64,000 nucleotides of DNA from positions 186,001 to 250,000 of the forward strand of contig WBMZ01006410.1 in assembly GCA_013400975.1 (NCBI GenBank), given 5' to 3'. The position numbers and the translations under genes are program-made. Positions 1 through 11,520 of this stretch are shown here, piece by piece. The stretch's first letter is position 1. Every line of letters starts with the position of its first letter. The notes under the pieces are model-generated. The model did not search any database and was not told the origin of the DNA. It worked only from the letters and a program-made list of their open reading frames with translations. The stretch comes from Atrichornis clamosus (lineage: Eukaryota > Chordata > Aves > Passeriformes > Menuridae).

Positions 1-1677
1 AGAATACAGATGTCTTAGCTGCATACTTCAGCCTTCCCTGGGCAATGCTGTTATCACTGGCTGGCCAGGCTTTGGAGTCATTAGACAAAAATGACATGCT
101 TGTTCCAAAAATAAAAAGGTAATTTGAATTTTATCACTTTCTTGTGTGCTTAGGACATCAGTAAAATTATATTTGAAATACTTACTGACAGCCCAACTAT
201 AGGAAAATATTTTTGCTCAGAGATTACAATAATGTGTAGCATAGACATCTCATAAGCAATTTCCCTGACTTCATCAAGGACAGAAGCCTTCTTGGCTTAT
301 GAAGTTTTGTATTATAGATTTACATGTGTGCCCAGCTCATTTACAGTATTACTTTGAACTGGAAATCTAATTTTTTTTTTTTTGGTTTAGAGCTTTTTAT
401 TCTGGAGAATCCTGACATCAGTTGCAGTTGTATTAGCCAAAATTACTACTATTTTATTGGGAATAATAGCAGAGGTGATGGTAGCATCCAGTAGCTTGTA
501 AAAACAAAGAGATGGTGTAATCTTCTGAAGTTACAGACAGACAGATAGAAAGGACTTTTCAACACTATCAGTCCTTGTTTGGTGCTTTCTAAGTGTGCAG
601 ACAGACTGCAGCTGTGCTACTAGTTGGCTAGTTGGATGCGGAGAGCAGCGCACTCTCCACAATGAACGCATTTCAAAATCTATTGTGAAATGAGAAAGAC
701 ACAATACAAGATAGTTGGATTTAATCTTTGTGAGGAAGAATCAGTAGAATATATTCACCACACCTTTTGCAAAATGTTTTTCTTTGGACTGGCTTTCATT
801 ATGAAGGCATTGCCTAGAGGGAATGATTAAGGCAGGAAAACTATCTATAAGAAGAATGGTAATGCTTGATCAGGAGGGATATGAACAGGATAGAAGATGC
901 AGTGCTGCGAAGATAAAAATAGGAGAAGACATGAGTTTTGTCTCAATGCACAAAATTGAGCCCAATGTTTTTGTTGGACCAATGCCTAAAAAACATAAGT
1001 GAGAAGACATACGATCCACTGAAGTACATTAGCCAGGCAGACAAACTTGTTTTGAAGAATTCCATGTAGTTATATTGACTGTAATTGTAAGAGAATACTG
1101 TCTGGATTGTTTAAAATATTTCATCCTTCCCAGTGTATTTTACACATTTCAATTTGCTTGGTAATATGATGTCTTTATGGTGATTGTGGTACAATACTGC
1201 ACTTAAGCAAAGAAAATACAGCTGAGTTTTTACACTATGGCTGTATTTTCTAACTGCTCACATCTGCATATAGAATTTTTTTTCTTTTATGCTATGTTTA
1301 TGTCTGTGTGGTTATAACATACATATATATATATACACATACAGTAAATGTGTTTATAGACAAATCTTTTTTTATATTCTAGCAATTTGTGAAGGTTACA
1401 AAATGTATGGATTAGAAAGATCCTTAATTATCCAACATAGATACGTGAAACCAGAGAAAAATATTTGTTTTGCAAGAGATGCTTAAATTGGCTTGTACTG
1501 CTCAAATAGGCGGGAAGTCATTACAAATAACATTGAAAAGTGGTTTACTAATAGACATCTTGCCACTTTGTTGAAGTAGTTTCCATTAGTACCAAAGTCT
1601 GTGTACATGTAACTTGCAGGATCAGGGCCCTCAAAATTTATTTAAGGATCCTTGAGTTTTCAAGTTCAGATACAAAG

Positions 1678-1804
1678 TAATAATAAATATTTTTATAACT
1701 ACATTATATTTTTGTATTATTTATATTTTTTATTATTATGTTTTTATTCTTTATATATTATATAATTATATATATTATATTAAATAATAATACAATAATT
1801 TTTA
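1678..1804. repeat. AT-rich low-complexity block
   Basis: About 125 bp made almost entirely of A and T, with irregular TATTAT, TATATA and TAATAAT runs. There is no clean repeat unit. It is ordinary low-complexity intronic DNA and may be prone to slippage. Confidence 0.85.
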
Positions 1805-3821
1805 CTTTCATGTTGGACATCTTTTTCAAGAATGGGTATAGTTTTATTAAGTTCACTATAATGTTGCACCAGCAATATTTAACATATTTCTCATGCTTCA
1901 TCACCAATTGAGTTCCATGTTAGCTGACAGTGACTTGTCTTCACAATGCTAGGGTTAATTCTGTGTATCAAACATTAAAACTATGATGAAGGAAAAAAAT
2001 AAGCTCTTTCTTAAAGTATTCTTCTAATATATTCTTTTGTAATCATAACGAGAAACTGAATTTAACATTAGAGGGATGTTAGGACAACTGATTATGAATT
2101 TTTCTGTAGTAATAGAGGGGTTTTTTTCCAATGAGAGATCATCTGATTTTAGATCAGTTGTTTCTCAAAGGAAATGCTTCTACCAAGATGAACAATTATA
2201 AAAGTCAGCACACCTTTATGAAATATGGAAAGGGAAATCCTCCCTTGACTCATTTTGGCTTCTGCAGATGTAGGGTTTCACCTGTAAAATCTACTCGCAT
2301 CTTCTCTAAGCACAACTTTTTTAGCACGGCTTTGTAAGGTAATAAAAACATGTATAAAACATTTATATATTACCTGCTGGGTTTTGCAACTGTTGAACTC
2401 TGAAGTGTTCCAGGAGACCCTTCTTACCTTTCTGAAGAGGTATAGTCTCTTCATTCAGTTAAGCATCATGGTTGGCACCAAAAAACAGGACTAACTTGTT
2501 TTTCACTCTTCTGGTCTCTGCTATTATTTCTTAATTCAGCATGAAAGTTGGGAATAATTACATTTTATGATCTATCTTGTTTTTATATTCAACCTACAAG
2601 TAAATACCATTTAAGGAGTGATTTTTATAGGCTACAAGTAAAAGCCATTTAAACAGTGAGGATTATTTTAGTCCTCATGGCTATAAGAAATGATTCAGAG
2701 ATGAACCATATTTTACGTTGCTTTGCTGAAATAGATATTTATGGATATTTTTCCATTTCCTTAATCTTACTCCTGCACGGAAAGATAATGACAGACCTCT
2801 GGTTTTTTGGCTTTTTTTTCTTTTTAATTAGGGTTCCAGTTCAGTTGTAAAAGTTCAGCATAATCTAATTTGGAGCTGGTTAAATGCTTAGGAGCAATCT
2901 GTTTGCTCTCACATAGAACTCCCATTAACATGCCCACTACAGTTATATTGAAACAAGCTCAGATGTCTTCATGTACCACAGAGGAAGGAGACTTAAACTT
3001 TGAAATTAAAAGGCATTAAGATGTTATTTAAGTAGAAGCTGGGTAAACTGGCAGCACTCTGAGGGAAGTGAGTTATGGACCACTCTGCATAGCAGCCATC
3101 ATACCTGTAAATCTGAACAATGTGTTTCTACTTCAGAGCAATTTCATTCATATACTTCAGAGCACTGAAAAGGTCACCAATTTCTACATAGGTCCTCATG
3201 GTATATTCCTTATGCATCCAACATGCAACTTGAGATGAGGTTTGTGGAACTATAGCTGTGAAAATTTGGAGACAACTATGGATGCAGAAGAATCAAACTT
3301 GGGGTTCTCTGCCCACAATTCTGTGACGAATGTTGAGAGGTGTATCAAACTAATATCAACATTCATGACTCGGTATTAAGGACCATGTTCTGACTATGTT
3401 TCTGATATTTGACAAGTGATACGTATTAGTTAGGGAAGACAAAAACATTCAGAATCTGGAGCTGACTGATGATTAAATTTGATAAGAAACTGTAAAAATA
3501 GTTGACATGATAGCAACACGAGGGTGTACAGTATTATGCCATTTTTAATGCATCATCGTAACTTAATGCGGGTCTTTTGGTTTGATTATAATTAACATCT
3601 TTTGACTGTTTGTATTTGGCTTACAGTATGTCTCAATGTTATGTGTTGAGAATTGTAAAAGTTGCATGATTGTGCTGTTTCTGTTCAAGTTGTTTCTAAT
3701 TAAAAACTTCACTGTCCAGTGTTCTTTCAATAAGGGTACCTAATACAATATTTACATTATTTTAGGTATAGAGAAACTGGCTTTTCAACCAAACTGAATG
3801 ATGCATCTCTATATATACTAG

Positions 3822-3875
3822 AGTGTATGTGTGTGTGTGTATATCTGTGCATGTATACACTTACACATATATGTG
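3822..3875. repeat. Imperfect GT/TA microsatellite
   Basis: A (GT)n run with an interspersed TATATC and CATGTATACAC segment, continuing into ACACATATATGTG. Alternating purine-pyrimidine throughout. The open frame across it (3823-4125) is a by-product of the repeat. Confidence 0.75.
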
Positions 3876-4589
3876 TTTATTGGTTTTGGACAAGGTCTCT
3901 CACTACTTTCCTACTCACACTTCTCAAATCTCAGGCATCTGGAAGGAATCAAGATTTTCATGTAAACTGAAAGTCATAATTCTCAGGAATAATTCACATC
4001 TTTACAGTGATAGTCACCAGAACTCCTCTCCCCAAAATTCAGCACATCAAATAGCATTAAATAAAGGTGTAATGACTAATAAATGCCAGATAACGCAGGA
4101 TTTTTCTACCTGCGTGAGTGCTTAGTGATTTGAATGACTATGTCCTTTTATCCCTTTTGATGTTCTAGGTTTTGTAGCCACTAAATTCCATATATATGTT
4201 TTGATTCCACAATACTAAGCATTTACCTTTATTTTATGTTTTAAGTATCTTCTATCGTTTCATGCAAAAAAGAAATTACTGACCCTTGTAGGTCCTTGAG
4301 CTGACTCAGAATAGGTGCTTTTCATTTGTTCAATTCTATAGTAGCTAAATTTTAACTATCTTTCTAAAGTCATAACTTCTCTTTCAAGTAATAAAGGAGT
4401 TACTTTCCATAAAGTTTGAAGTTCAGCGATAAAAATATAGGCAATTTTTCATGTCGTCAACTTATCCACTGAAATACTATCTTTCCTATCAAATTTTAAA
4501 TAATTAGAGAAGAAATAAACTCTGAATATTCATACTAATTCAAGTGGGTTTTGTATAAGGCTTAGTTCAAATATATATTCTTATATATA

Positions 4590-4753
4590 GTTCAAATACT
4601 ATTCCTAAAATATACTTGCACATAAATTAAATGAAGTAATTTATGTTCAAATACTATTCCTAAAATATACTTGCACATAAATTAAATGAAGTAATTTATG
4701 TTCAAATACTATTCCTAAAATATACTTGCACATAAATTAAATGAAGTAATTTA
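4590..4753. repeat. Three tandem copies of a 55-bp unit
   Basis: The unit beginning GTTCAAATACTATTCC and ending GAAGTAATTTAT is repeated at 4590-4644, 4645-4699 and 4700-4753. I find no mismatch between the three copies except at the last base(s) of copy three. A degenerate start of a copy (GTTCAAATA) also lies at 4565-4573, just upstream. Perfect identity suggests a recent or homogenised duplication. Confidence 0.95.
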
Positions 4754-5009
4754 GTATAACTCTTGAAATAATACAGGTATTTGCAGTATAATGCATAAAT
4801 CTTAATAACAATGCATATACAAATCTATTTTAGCTTAACAATATGAAGGAGCCAAAATATATTTGGTACTGTGACAGGATTTGTGTGAGCTTTCTCCTTT
4901 GAAAGGATGCTCCTGGCTTTGAATTTCAAACACTACCTTTTGTAGCAGATGAAGAAAAGCAATCCTCTTTTTTTTTTCTGTTTAATTTTTTAATTTTTTA
5001 TTTTAAGAA

Positions 5010-5031
5010 AGCCAGATATGCATATCTGGCT
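5010..5031. repeat. 22-bp perfect palindrome
   Basis: Two 11-bp arms (AGCCAGATATG and its complement) abut with no spacer around a central ATGCAT. It sits about 580 bp upstream of the exon at 5612. It could be chance, a dimeric protein site or a cruciform seed; nothing else points to a function. Confidence 0.9.
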
Positions 5032-5070
5032 CACATTCAGTTAAAGCTTTGGTGATGGGCTTTGAAGGGT

Positions 5071-5140
5071 GTGTTTTTTATTTTCTTTCTTTTGTTTGGG
5101 CTTTGGTTTTGGGTTGGGGTATTTTTGGTTTGTTTTTTAC
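5071..5140. repeat. T/G-rich tract (A/C-rich on the other strand)
   Basis: An irregular tract of TTTG, TTTGG and TTTTGGG units with three G-runs of three or four (GGG, GGG, GGGG). One of several such tracts in this gene. The minus-strand open frame over it is an artefact of the Lys/Asn/Pro-coding composition. Confidence 0.8.
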
Positions 5141-5611
5141 TGTCAGTCTTTGCTGAGAAGTTCCTGATACCACTGTTAGTAATAAACTGTTCTTTGAAGG
5201 AAGCTTTGACAAAATTTCTAGTTTGAAATAGAAACTGGAAAAGCAGAAAGCTATTGGGAGGAGAGTGCCATCCTCCCTGTTGCCTGAGAATTACTTTTTT
5301 TCCATGTGAAAGCAACATAAATCTTAATAGAAAAAACTAATGGTAGCAAGGTAGACTAAAACAACCTAATTTTAGTCTGAAAGTAATATACTGTTACACA
5401 GTAATATACTGTATTTACGGAATTTGGGTTGCTTGAGTACTTTTTCCATTGTTTTCCAAGCATCATTCTAATTGTAATTTTCTGTTTGGTCTCTACTTGG
5501 ATAATGTAAGTGGTACCCATTATTGAAAGGTAGTCTGTATTTGTACTAATACAGAGAATGCCAGTTTAGAAATGAGCCTGATTGCATGGTTCATTTTGTT
5601 CTCCTTTGTAG

Positions 5612-5774
5612 AGCCAGGCTGCGGCCCACTACAAAGGCACTAAACATGCCAAGAAGCTCAAAGCACTGGAAGCCATGAAAAATAAGCAGAAATCTGTTAC
5701 TACCAAGGACAGCGCAAAGACTACCTTCACTTCCATCACTACCAATACCATCAATACCAGCTCTGACAAAACAG
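5612..5774 (+). CDS. ZNF385D: ZNF385D internal exon, His half of zinc finger 1 and Ser/Thr linker
   Basis: This exon encodes 54 codons plus one base and starts directly after a pyrimidine-rich acceptor (ttctcctttgtag). The first residues, SQAAAHYKGTKHAKK, carry an H-x5-H pair (His codons 5627-5629 and 5645-5647), which is the second half of a U1/matrin-like C2H2 finger. The Cys pair must lie in the preceding exon, outside the window. A Lys-rich helix and a Ser/Thr-rich linker (TTFTSITTNTINTSSDKT) follow. The exon ends ACAG|gttaag in phase 1 and its split codon joins the exon at 59805 to give Asp. The linker matches ZNF385D as I recall it, rather than the paralogues ZNF385A/B/C. ZNF385 proteins are nuclear and thought to bind nucleic acid; the role of ZNF385D is poorly defined. 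A second AG (5612-5613) follows the acceptor AG, but using it would shift the frame. Confidence 0.95.
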
Positions 5775-8700
5775 GTTAAGCGACAATCTTTGTTGGTTTC
5801 GTTTGGTTTGGTTTTGGTTCGTTTTGTTGGGTTTTTTTCCTTGTTTAATTCCATGTCTGTTTGGTTATGTGCTTGCCACATTGATTCATGCTCGATCCAT
5901 CTTTCTGTGTGATATTGATTTCTTAAAGTCCTTTTAGTAGGCTGGTGACAGTCTTATAGCCATGTAGCAGATCTCTCTTAGTGAAAAGAGGCTTGACATT
6001 CTTTCACGATGGAATGCAATACTCATCACTTGATTAACATATCAACTGATCTAAACCTCCTGGTCTGGATGCAGTACTCTACAAATAATTATATATGGCA
6101 CATTTCTTTTAACCACAATGTAGCAAATTGCACTATTTGTGTCTAGAAGCCTCTTAAAAAGCATTTTCAGTAAAAACTTAATTTTCATAAATTTCAAACA
6201 TTGCATTATTTTTTTGAAATGGCTGTTGCATGGTTTTGAATTGGAAAAGAGCTGTGTAACCTCTATTCCACACAATCAGGTAAGTGCTTTTGATGCCAAT
6301 TATTCTGCTTAAATGAGTCTTCATACTGAAGTAATGGCTTTTAAATTATTGTGTGGGTAAAGTTACTCCTTTGCAAATAAAATCTACGTGAGCATTTGTA
6401 AAGTGAACAGAATTTATTTAAGATGGCATTTTAAATATGCAGCTGTGTTTGGAAATTTCAAAGGAAGGTTGTAAGGTCACTGTTGTAAGGTAGTTTAGTG
6501 TCTCACAAGGTATGACTGCTCTTGTATATAAAGAGATACAGTTTGCATATTTAGGCATAATCAACCCCCCTCCCCAACCAAGGCAAAAATAGTCACAAGA
6601 AAAAAAAAGCCAAAACTGTGAAACATCACAGACCTACCTACTGATGCTGAGAACTGCTCACTTGGAGCCGTGTCTGATAGAGTGAGTTTAGCACTGTGAA
6701 TGGATGTGCAGTAACCAACTGTACTATAACAGAATAGCACCTTGCACACTTGTGTACTACTTTCCCTTAAGATATATCTTCACTATTTGCTAGAGACAGA
6801 TACTTCTATGTCTATCTCTTTTTCTCTCTTTATATATATATATCTGTGTTATAGCCCATTATTAGAGACATCATATGTTTTTTATGGAGATTTATAATCT
6901 AATTATAAATTGATGGGATATCTTAAAATGGGATGACTTCAAAAAATATTTGCTACATTATTTTTGTCTTTGTTACCACAAGAAAAAAAAAAGAAAATAT
7001 TCTGAGGATTTTTGTGTGATGAAAGCAATGAAGAATGCGAGAATAGGAAAAATGTCAAATATTATTTGTGAAAATATGTGTTTCTAAGTATACAAATACC
7101 TTTAAAAGTTTCTCCTGCTGTTGGCATATTCAGAACAGGAATGAGGATGTTATTTGAACAGTGTTTTATTGTTTGCTGAATATATTTAGTGGTTGAAGAA
7201 AATAAGTGAAGAAAAGAGAGATCTTTTATAGCTTGAAACTGTATTATTAAAAAGCTTTTATCGTATGCTGTGTAAGTTTGAAGGATTTTCCAACGTGCCT
7301 TAAAACCAATCTGAGTTTTTCTATCAAGTTTTGAGTTAGATCCCTGACAAGATGTATGAATTGTTTTGCATCCAAGGTCAGTGTTCCAAATCAGTTTATA
7401 TATCAACATAATTAAGAAAATATCAGCAATCCAGTTGCACACATAAGCAATGGCCTATGCAGGAATTTCTTCACCTTTACACATTGGCTGTGAATTCCTG
7501 GATTAATTTCATGGAATGTGTTATATATATATATCTATGTACATGTATATGTATTCCATGTTAGGAATACTGACCTTAATGGGGTTTTAAAAGACCCATA
7601 TTGATGTTAACAGACAAGCAACCCAAAATCTTACAATTTGTTAAAATACTGAGAGCCATATTCACTCAGTGGCATTCAAAGAAAGGCAGGCAGGTCTATT
7701 CAGATGCAGTCACTACAGGTGAGCACTGATGTGACTGGCAACAGGATAAAGTACTTGGTGTAAATTATCCTTTGTCAAGCATGTATGCATACATAGCGAG
7801 GGAAAAAAAATTGGGTAGCCTAAAGGATGAAATTTTCTGTCTACTGTTACCAGCCAAAAATTTCATAAATCAGATTTTCTTTCCTTTCCAGTTGTTCTTG
7901 TGTCCTATATTTGCTTGATAGAACTTTTAAGGGCAAAATGATTCTGAACATCAGAATGCACTGCACTGTGTGAGTTTGCACATTTGGAAATTATCACTGT
8001 AAAAGTCAAACTTTCTGATAGTAATATGCAGTTCTCAGGCAATAGTTATACCAGTGAATATAATTAATAAATTAATCTTTCATAACTAGAAAAAAATTAC
8101 TAAGTCCTTGTACTTGTGATCATTTGAAACAAAAGATTTTTCTACAGTATTTTAAAGCTGTCTACTGAAGATTAATAGTTGATCCCAAACACGCTGAGGA
8201 TAGGGTCATGTTCAAATCACTTCTTACGTATCATCTACAGCAGTGCTTAAATGGTGAATTATGCGTCAGTCACAGCACATTGGTCAGGACTTCAGATCAC
8301 TGGTTCTGTGTACCCTTAGCAGCTACAGTAAACAAAATGTCATCAGGAAATCTGCGGTGCTGTGCAGTAAGGATTATGGAAAAGATCACACAGTATACAA
8401 ACTGATTCAAGGGCTAAGGCAGCAATTTGTTATGTTGCTTATTCTGGAACTATTTTGTTAGATGTAGTGCCAGCATGTGTTATTGACACTGTGAGCTCAC
8501 AGTATAAGCAAACTCCTCAAAACCTCTCATAGATAATTCCTGGTGTTTAAATTATGTGTTAAGGAGAAAACATAAAATATGGTCATTTTGCTTATTCTGT
8601 GAAAGTGGTGAATTTATTTTCCCCTTTAAACAAACTTTTAGAATTATTAGAAGGCTTGAACTTAAGAAATCTTTGGGGGAATCAAATATCATGAAGAATT

Positions 8701-10298
8701 ATGTTGCAGTCATATAACATCAATGCCATTCTCACGATGTGGGAACTTTGTCATCAGTTCTATTTATCATCCTTCTTTCATCTGTATTTACCAATTATTA
8801 TGTTATACCTGTATTCAGGACAAAAAAACCGGAAAACATGACCATTCCAAGGAGAAGCCTACTTTATGGTATTATACAAACCAGATTTCAGTATTTCTTG
8901 ATTCTCCAATTCAGGTGTGACAGTAAAAATGCTTTTTTTTTTTTTTTGCTGTATATTAACACATGCATGCATATTCCCTGATATTAAATTGCCAGACATC
9001 TTTAATAGATTTACAAACTGCTCTTCCTTTCTGAAAAGGTGTATTTTCTTCATAAAGATGCCTCACATCTTCATTTTAGCTGTAAAGACTGATATGTTAG
9101 AGCACTTTAAAAATATATTTAGAATAGAGTGTGTTATATCATCCTAAATAAAACACCTGTCCAGTAAAATAATTGTCCTGCACTTGGATTTTTGGAATCT
9201 GGATTGAATCTTGAATGTTGTATCCACGTAAATTTACATCCCTCTAGTTGTTGCATGTGTCTAAATATTGATCTTTTCCAAAGCTATTTGAAGTTAAACA
9301 GGACCCTCCATGACAATATTATCACAAATTAAGTCTTGAAGTTTTGAACTGCATTTATTTATTTACTTATTCAGCAGAGAATTCAGCATGAGTTAGATCA
9401 TTTGGTATCTGTGGCAAAGAAGGAACAGACATTTCAAAGGGGAAAAAACATGTCATTAGGAGCCATCACTATGGCAAAGTCGTTAATGTTGCTGTTGAAT
9501 GTTATACACTGTCTTGAATCCTACGTACTTAAATGCAATGAACAGCTCTTAACAACAGACATAAAGGTGATGAGCAGAAAAAGTGTGTATCTGGGCCAAG
9601 GCACAGACAAGATCATCTATCACTAGTACAGTCTTAACAGCTAAGAGACCCCTCTGCTGTCAGAGAACAAAATACTGGCGCCTGTCCTAAAAAGCTTACA
9701 GTTCCTCATAAGATGAGAGACAACTTAAGAAATAGACACTGTAAATGTAACAGGCAGGTGTTCAAAGGAGTGGTAGCATAAATGTGTTCAAATGATAAAG
9801 GCATCACAAGAAATGAAAACATTGAGGGATCGATTAGAAGGAAAAGGAAGAGGGTTTCTTTTTTTTTTCAGCTACTGTATGGGTAGCAGCATGGGAGAAA
9901 GCATAAGTTCTCTTTATTTTTCCTTCAGTAACACATATGAAAATTCTTCTGTGGAAAAACTTTAGTTCCATTGCCCTGTTACAATCTTGCTTTTTTTTTC
10001 CCCCTTTTTTCTTTTTGTCTAAGAAGTGATAGGATATTTTTGGTCAACAGATGAAACTAGCTCCTGAAATAGCAATTTCAGTCCAACTGGTATAATTCTG
10101 AAATTGAGAGCAGTTGGAGTGGGAGAGAACAGTCATTCAGGCAAGGTCTTGGGAATGAAAATGAAGGCAGGAGGGAGAAAGAAAACAGAAATGATGTGGT
10201 AAGTCAGGGTGAACTTTGCAGAAAGAAGAAAAAGTAGATGGTATGAAATGGAAAGGTTTAGAACTACATGTAGGAGTTTGGCAGCTGCAAAACTAGAG
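5775..10298 (+). other. ZNF385D: 5' part of the 54-kb ZNF385D intron
   Basis: The intron starts with the donor gttaag, which lacks the usual purine at +3 and G at +5. A T/G-rich tract follows at 5792-5843. Short TA microsatellites lie at 6831-6843 and 7521-7534, and a T-run at 8932-8948. Open frames reach 126 codons (minus strand, 7062-7442) but show no domain or homology I recognise. No RNA gene or transposon was seen. Confidence 0.8.
5792..5843. repeat. T/G-rich tract just after the exon donor
   Basis: Tandem-like TTTGG and TTTTGG units start 18 bp after the donor of the exon ending at 5774. G-rich or U/G-rich RNA this close to a weak donor could affect splicing, for example by binding CELF- or TIA-type factors. 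That is inference. Confidence 0.75.
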
Positions 10299-11516
10299 GA
10301 TCACAGAATTTTTGAAGTTCTGTGAAGGGACATCAAAATGGACATCTGAAGATTGACAACACCGCATCTATAGGTCAGAGCAGAGTTAGCCTGAGCAGGA
10401 CGCTCTTTCAGCTGAGTTTTGAGTACCTTCACAACCCTTTGTTGGGCAACCCATTCTATAGTTTGACAACCAAAGAAGAGTAAAGAAGTTTTTCTTTTCC
10501 TGTATTTCAGTTTTTGGCTGTTGTGTCTTGTCCTGTCAGGAGCACCACTGAAAAGAGTCTCTGTCTCCTCCACAGAACAGTTTTCCAGCAGGTTGGCCCC
10601 CAGCCTGTACTGGTTCATGCGGTTGTTCTTCTCCAGGTCCAGGACCCTGCACTTACCTTTGTTGAATTTCAAAAGTTTTTTCTCTGCCTATCCCTCCAGT
10701 CTGTTGAGGTCCTTCTGAAGGCCTTCTGAAGCCCTCTGGGGTATCAGCCACTCCTCCCAGCTTTGTGTCATCAGTGAAATTGCTGAGGAGGCATCTGCCC
10801 CTTCATCCAGATCATTGATGGAGAAGTTAAACAATACTGGGCCCGGTACGGAACCTTGGGGGACATCACTACTGACAGGCCTCCAACTAGACCCTGTGCC
10901 ACTCAATGCAACCCTCAGGTTCTGCCACTTCTAAATCAACTTCACTGTCCACTCATCCAGTCCACACTTCCTGAGTTTGCCTCTGGGGATGCTGTGAGAC
11001 AGTGTTGGAGTCCTTGCTGAAGGCGAGGTAGACAATACCTGCTGCTCTCTCCTCATCCATCCAGCAGGCTGTTTCATTGTAGAAGGCAATCATGTCGATC
11101 AAGCACGATTCACCTGTAATGAATCCATGCTGACTACTCCTAATGACCTTCTTATCATCCATGTGGATAGCAATTGCCTCCAGAATGAGGTGCTCCATCA
11201 CCTTTCCAGCGATTGAGGTGAGGCTGACTGGAGAGTAGCTCCCTGGGTCCTCCTTCTTGCCCTTTTTGAAGCCCAGGCGACATTTGCTTTCTTCCAGTGT
11301 CCAGGCACCTCTCCTGTTCTCCATAATCTTTTAAAGATGATCATGAGCAGTCTAGCTATGGTGTCTGCTAGCTTTGTCAGCACTCATGGATGCATCCTAC
11401 CAGGGCCCACGGACTTGTGGATGTCAGGTTTGTTTAGGTGTTCCCTGACCCAATCCTCCTTGACCAAGGGAAAGTCCTTATTCCAGCATTCCTTTGCCCC
11501 AGTCTCCTAGGTCAGA
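10299..11516 (-). mobile_element. CR1 non-LTR retrotransposon, 5'-truncated, internally deleted, frameshifted
   Basis: Read on the minus strand, this is the reverse-transcriptase region and 3' end of a CR1 element. Recognisable pieces, in order, are a LADTIARLL / GEVPGHWKKANV segment (around 11383-11270), SYSPVSLTSIAGKVMEH and SSQHGFITGESCL (11270-11090), VYLAFSKDSNTVS (around 11000), and VPQGSVPGPVLFN / INDLDEG (around 10880-10800). An F-T-D-D catalytic block near 10770 is shifted out of the preceding frame. A KFNKGKCRVL segment lies near 10670-10640. Around 10575-10590 the sequence jumps from the coding region to the CR1 3' region, so the C-terminal part of ORF2 is missing. The element ends in a tcacagaattt-type CR1 3' terminus at 10299. 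Several frameshifts and stops make it non-functional. Confidence 0.93.
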
Positions 11517-11520
11517 GATT

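Larger units (their letters stand above)
1..5611 (+). other. ZNF385D: Intron of ZNF385D (3' part; upstream exon off window)
   Basis: The segment precedes the exon at 5612 and ends in a normal acceptor. I saw no coding exon in it: open frames are about 100 codons or fewer and none shows a recognisable domain. It contains the AT-rich block at 1678-1804, a GT/AT microsatellite at 3822-3875, a 3 x 55 bp tandem repeat at 4590-4753, a 22-bp perfect palindrome at 5010-5031 and a T/G-rich tract at 5071-5140. Confidence 0.85.

Noticed and set aside
10514..10729. Plus-strand open frames over the CR1 copy
   Set aside because: Antisense shadows of the minus-strand CR1 reverse-transcriptase region.
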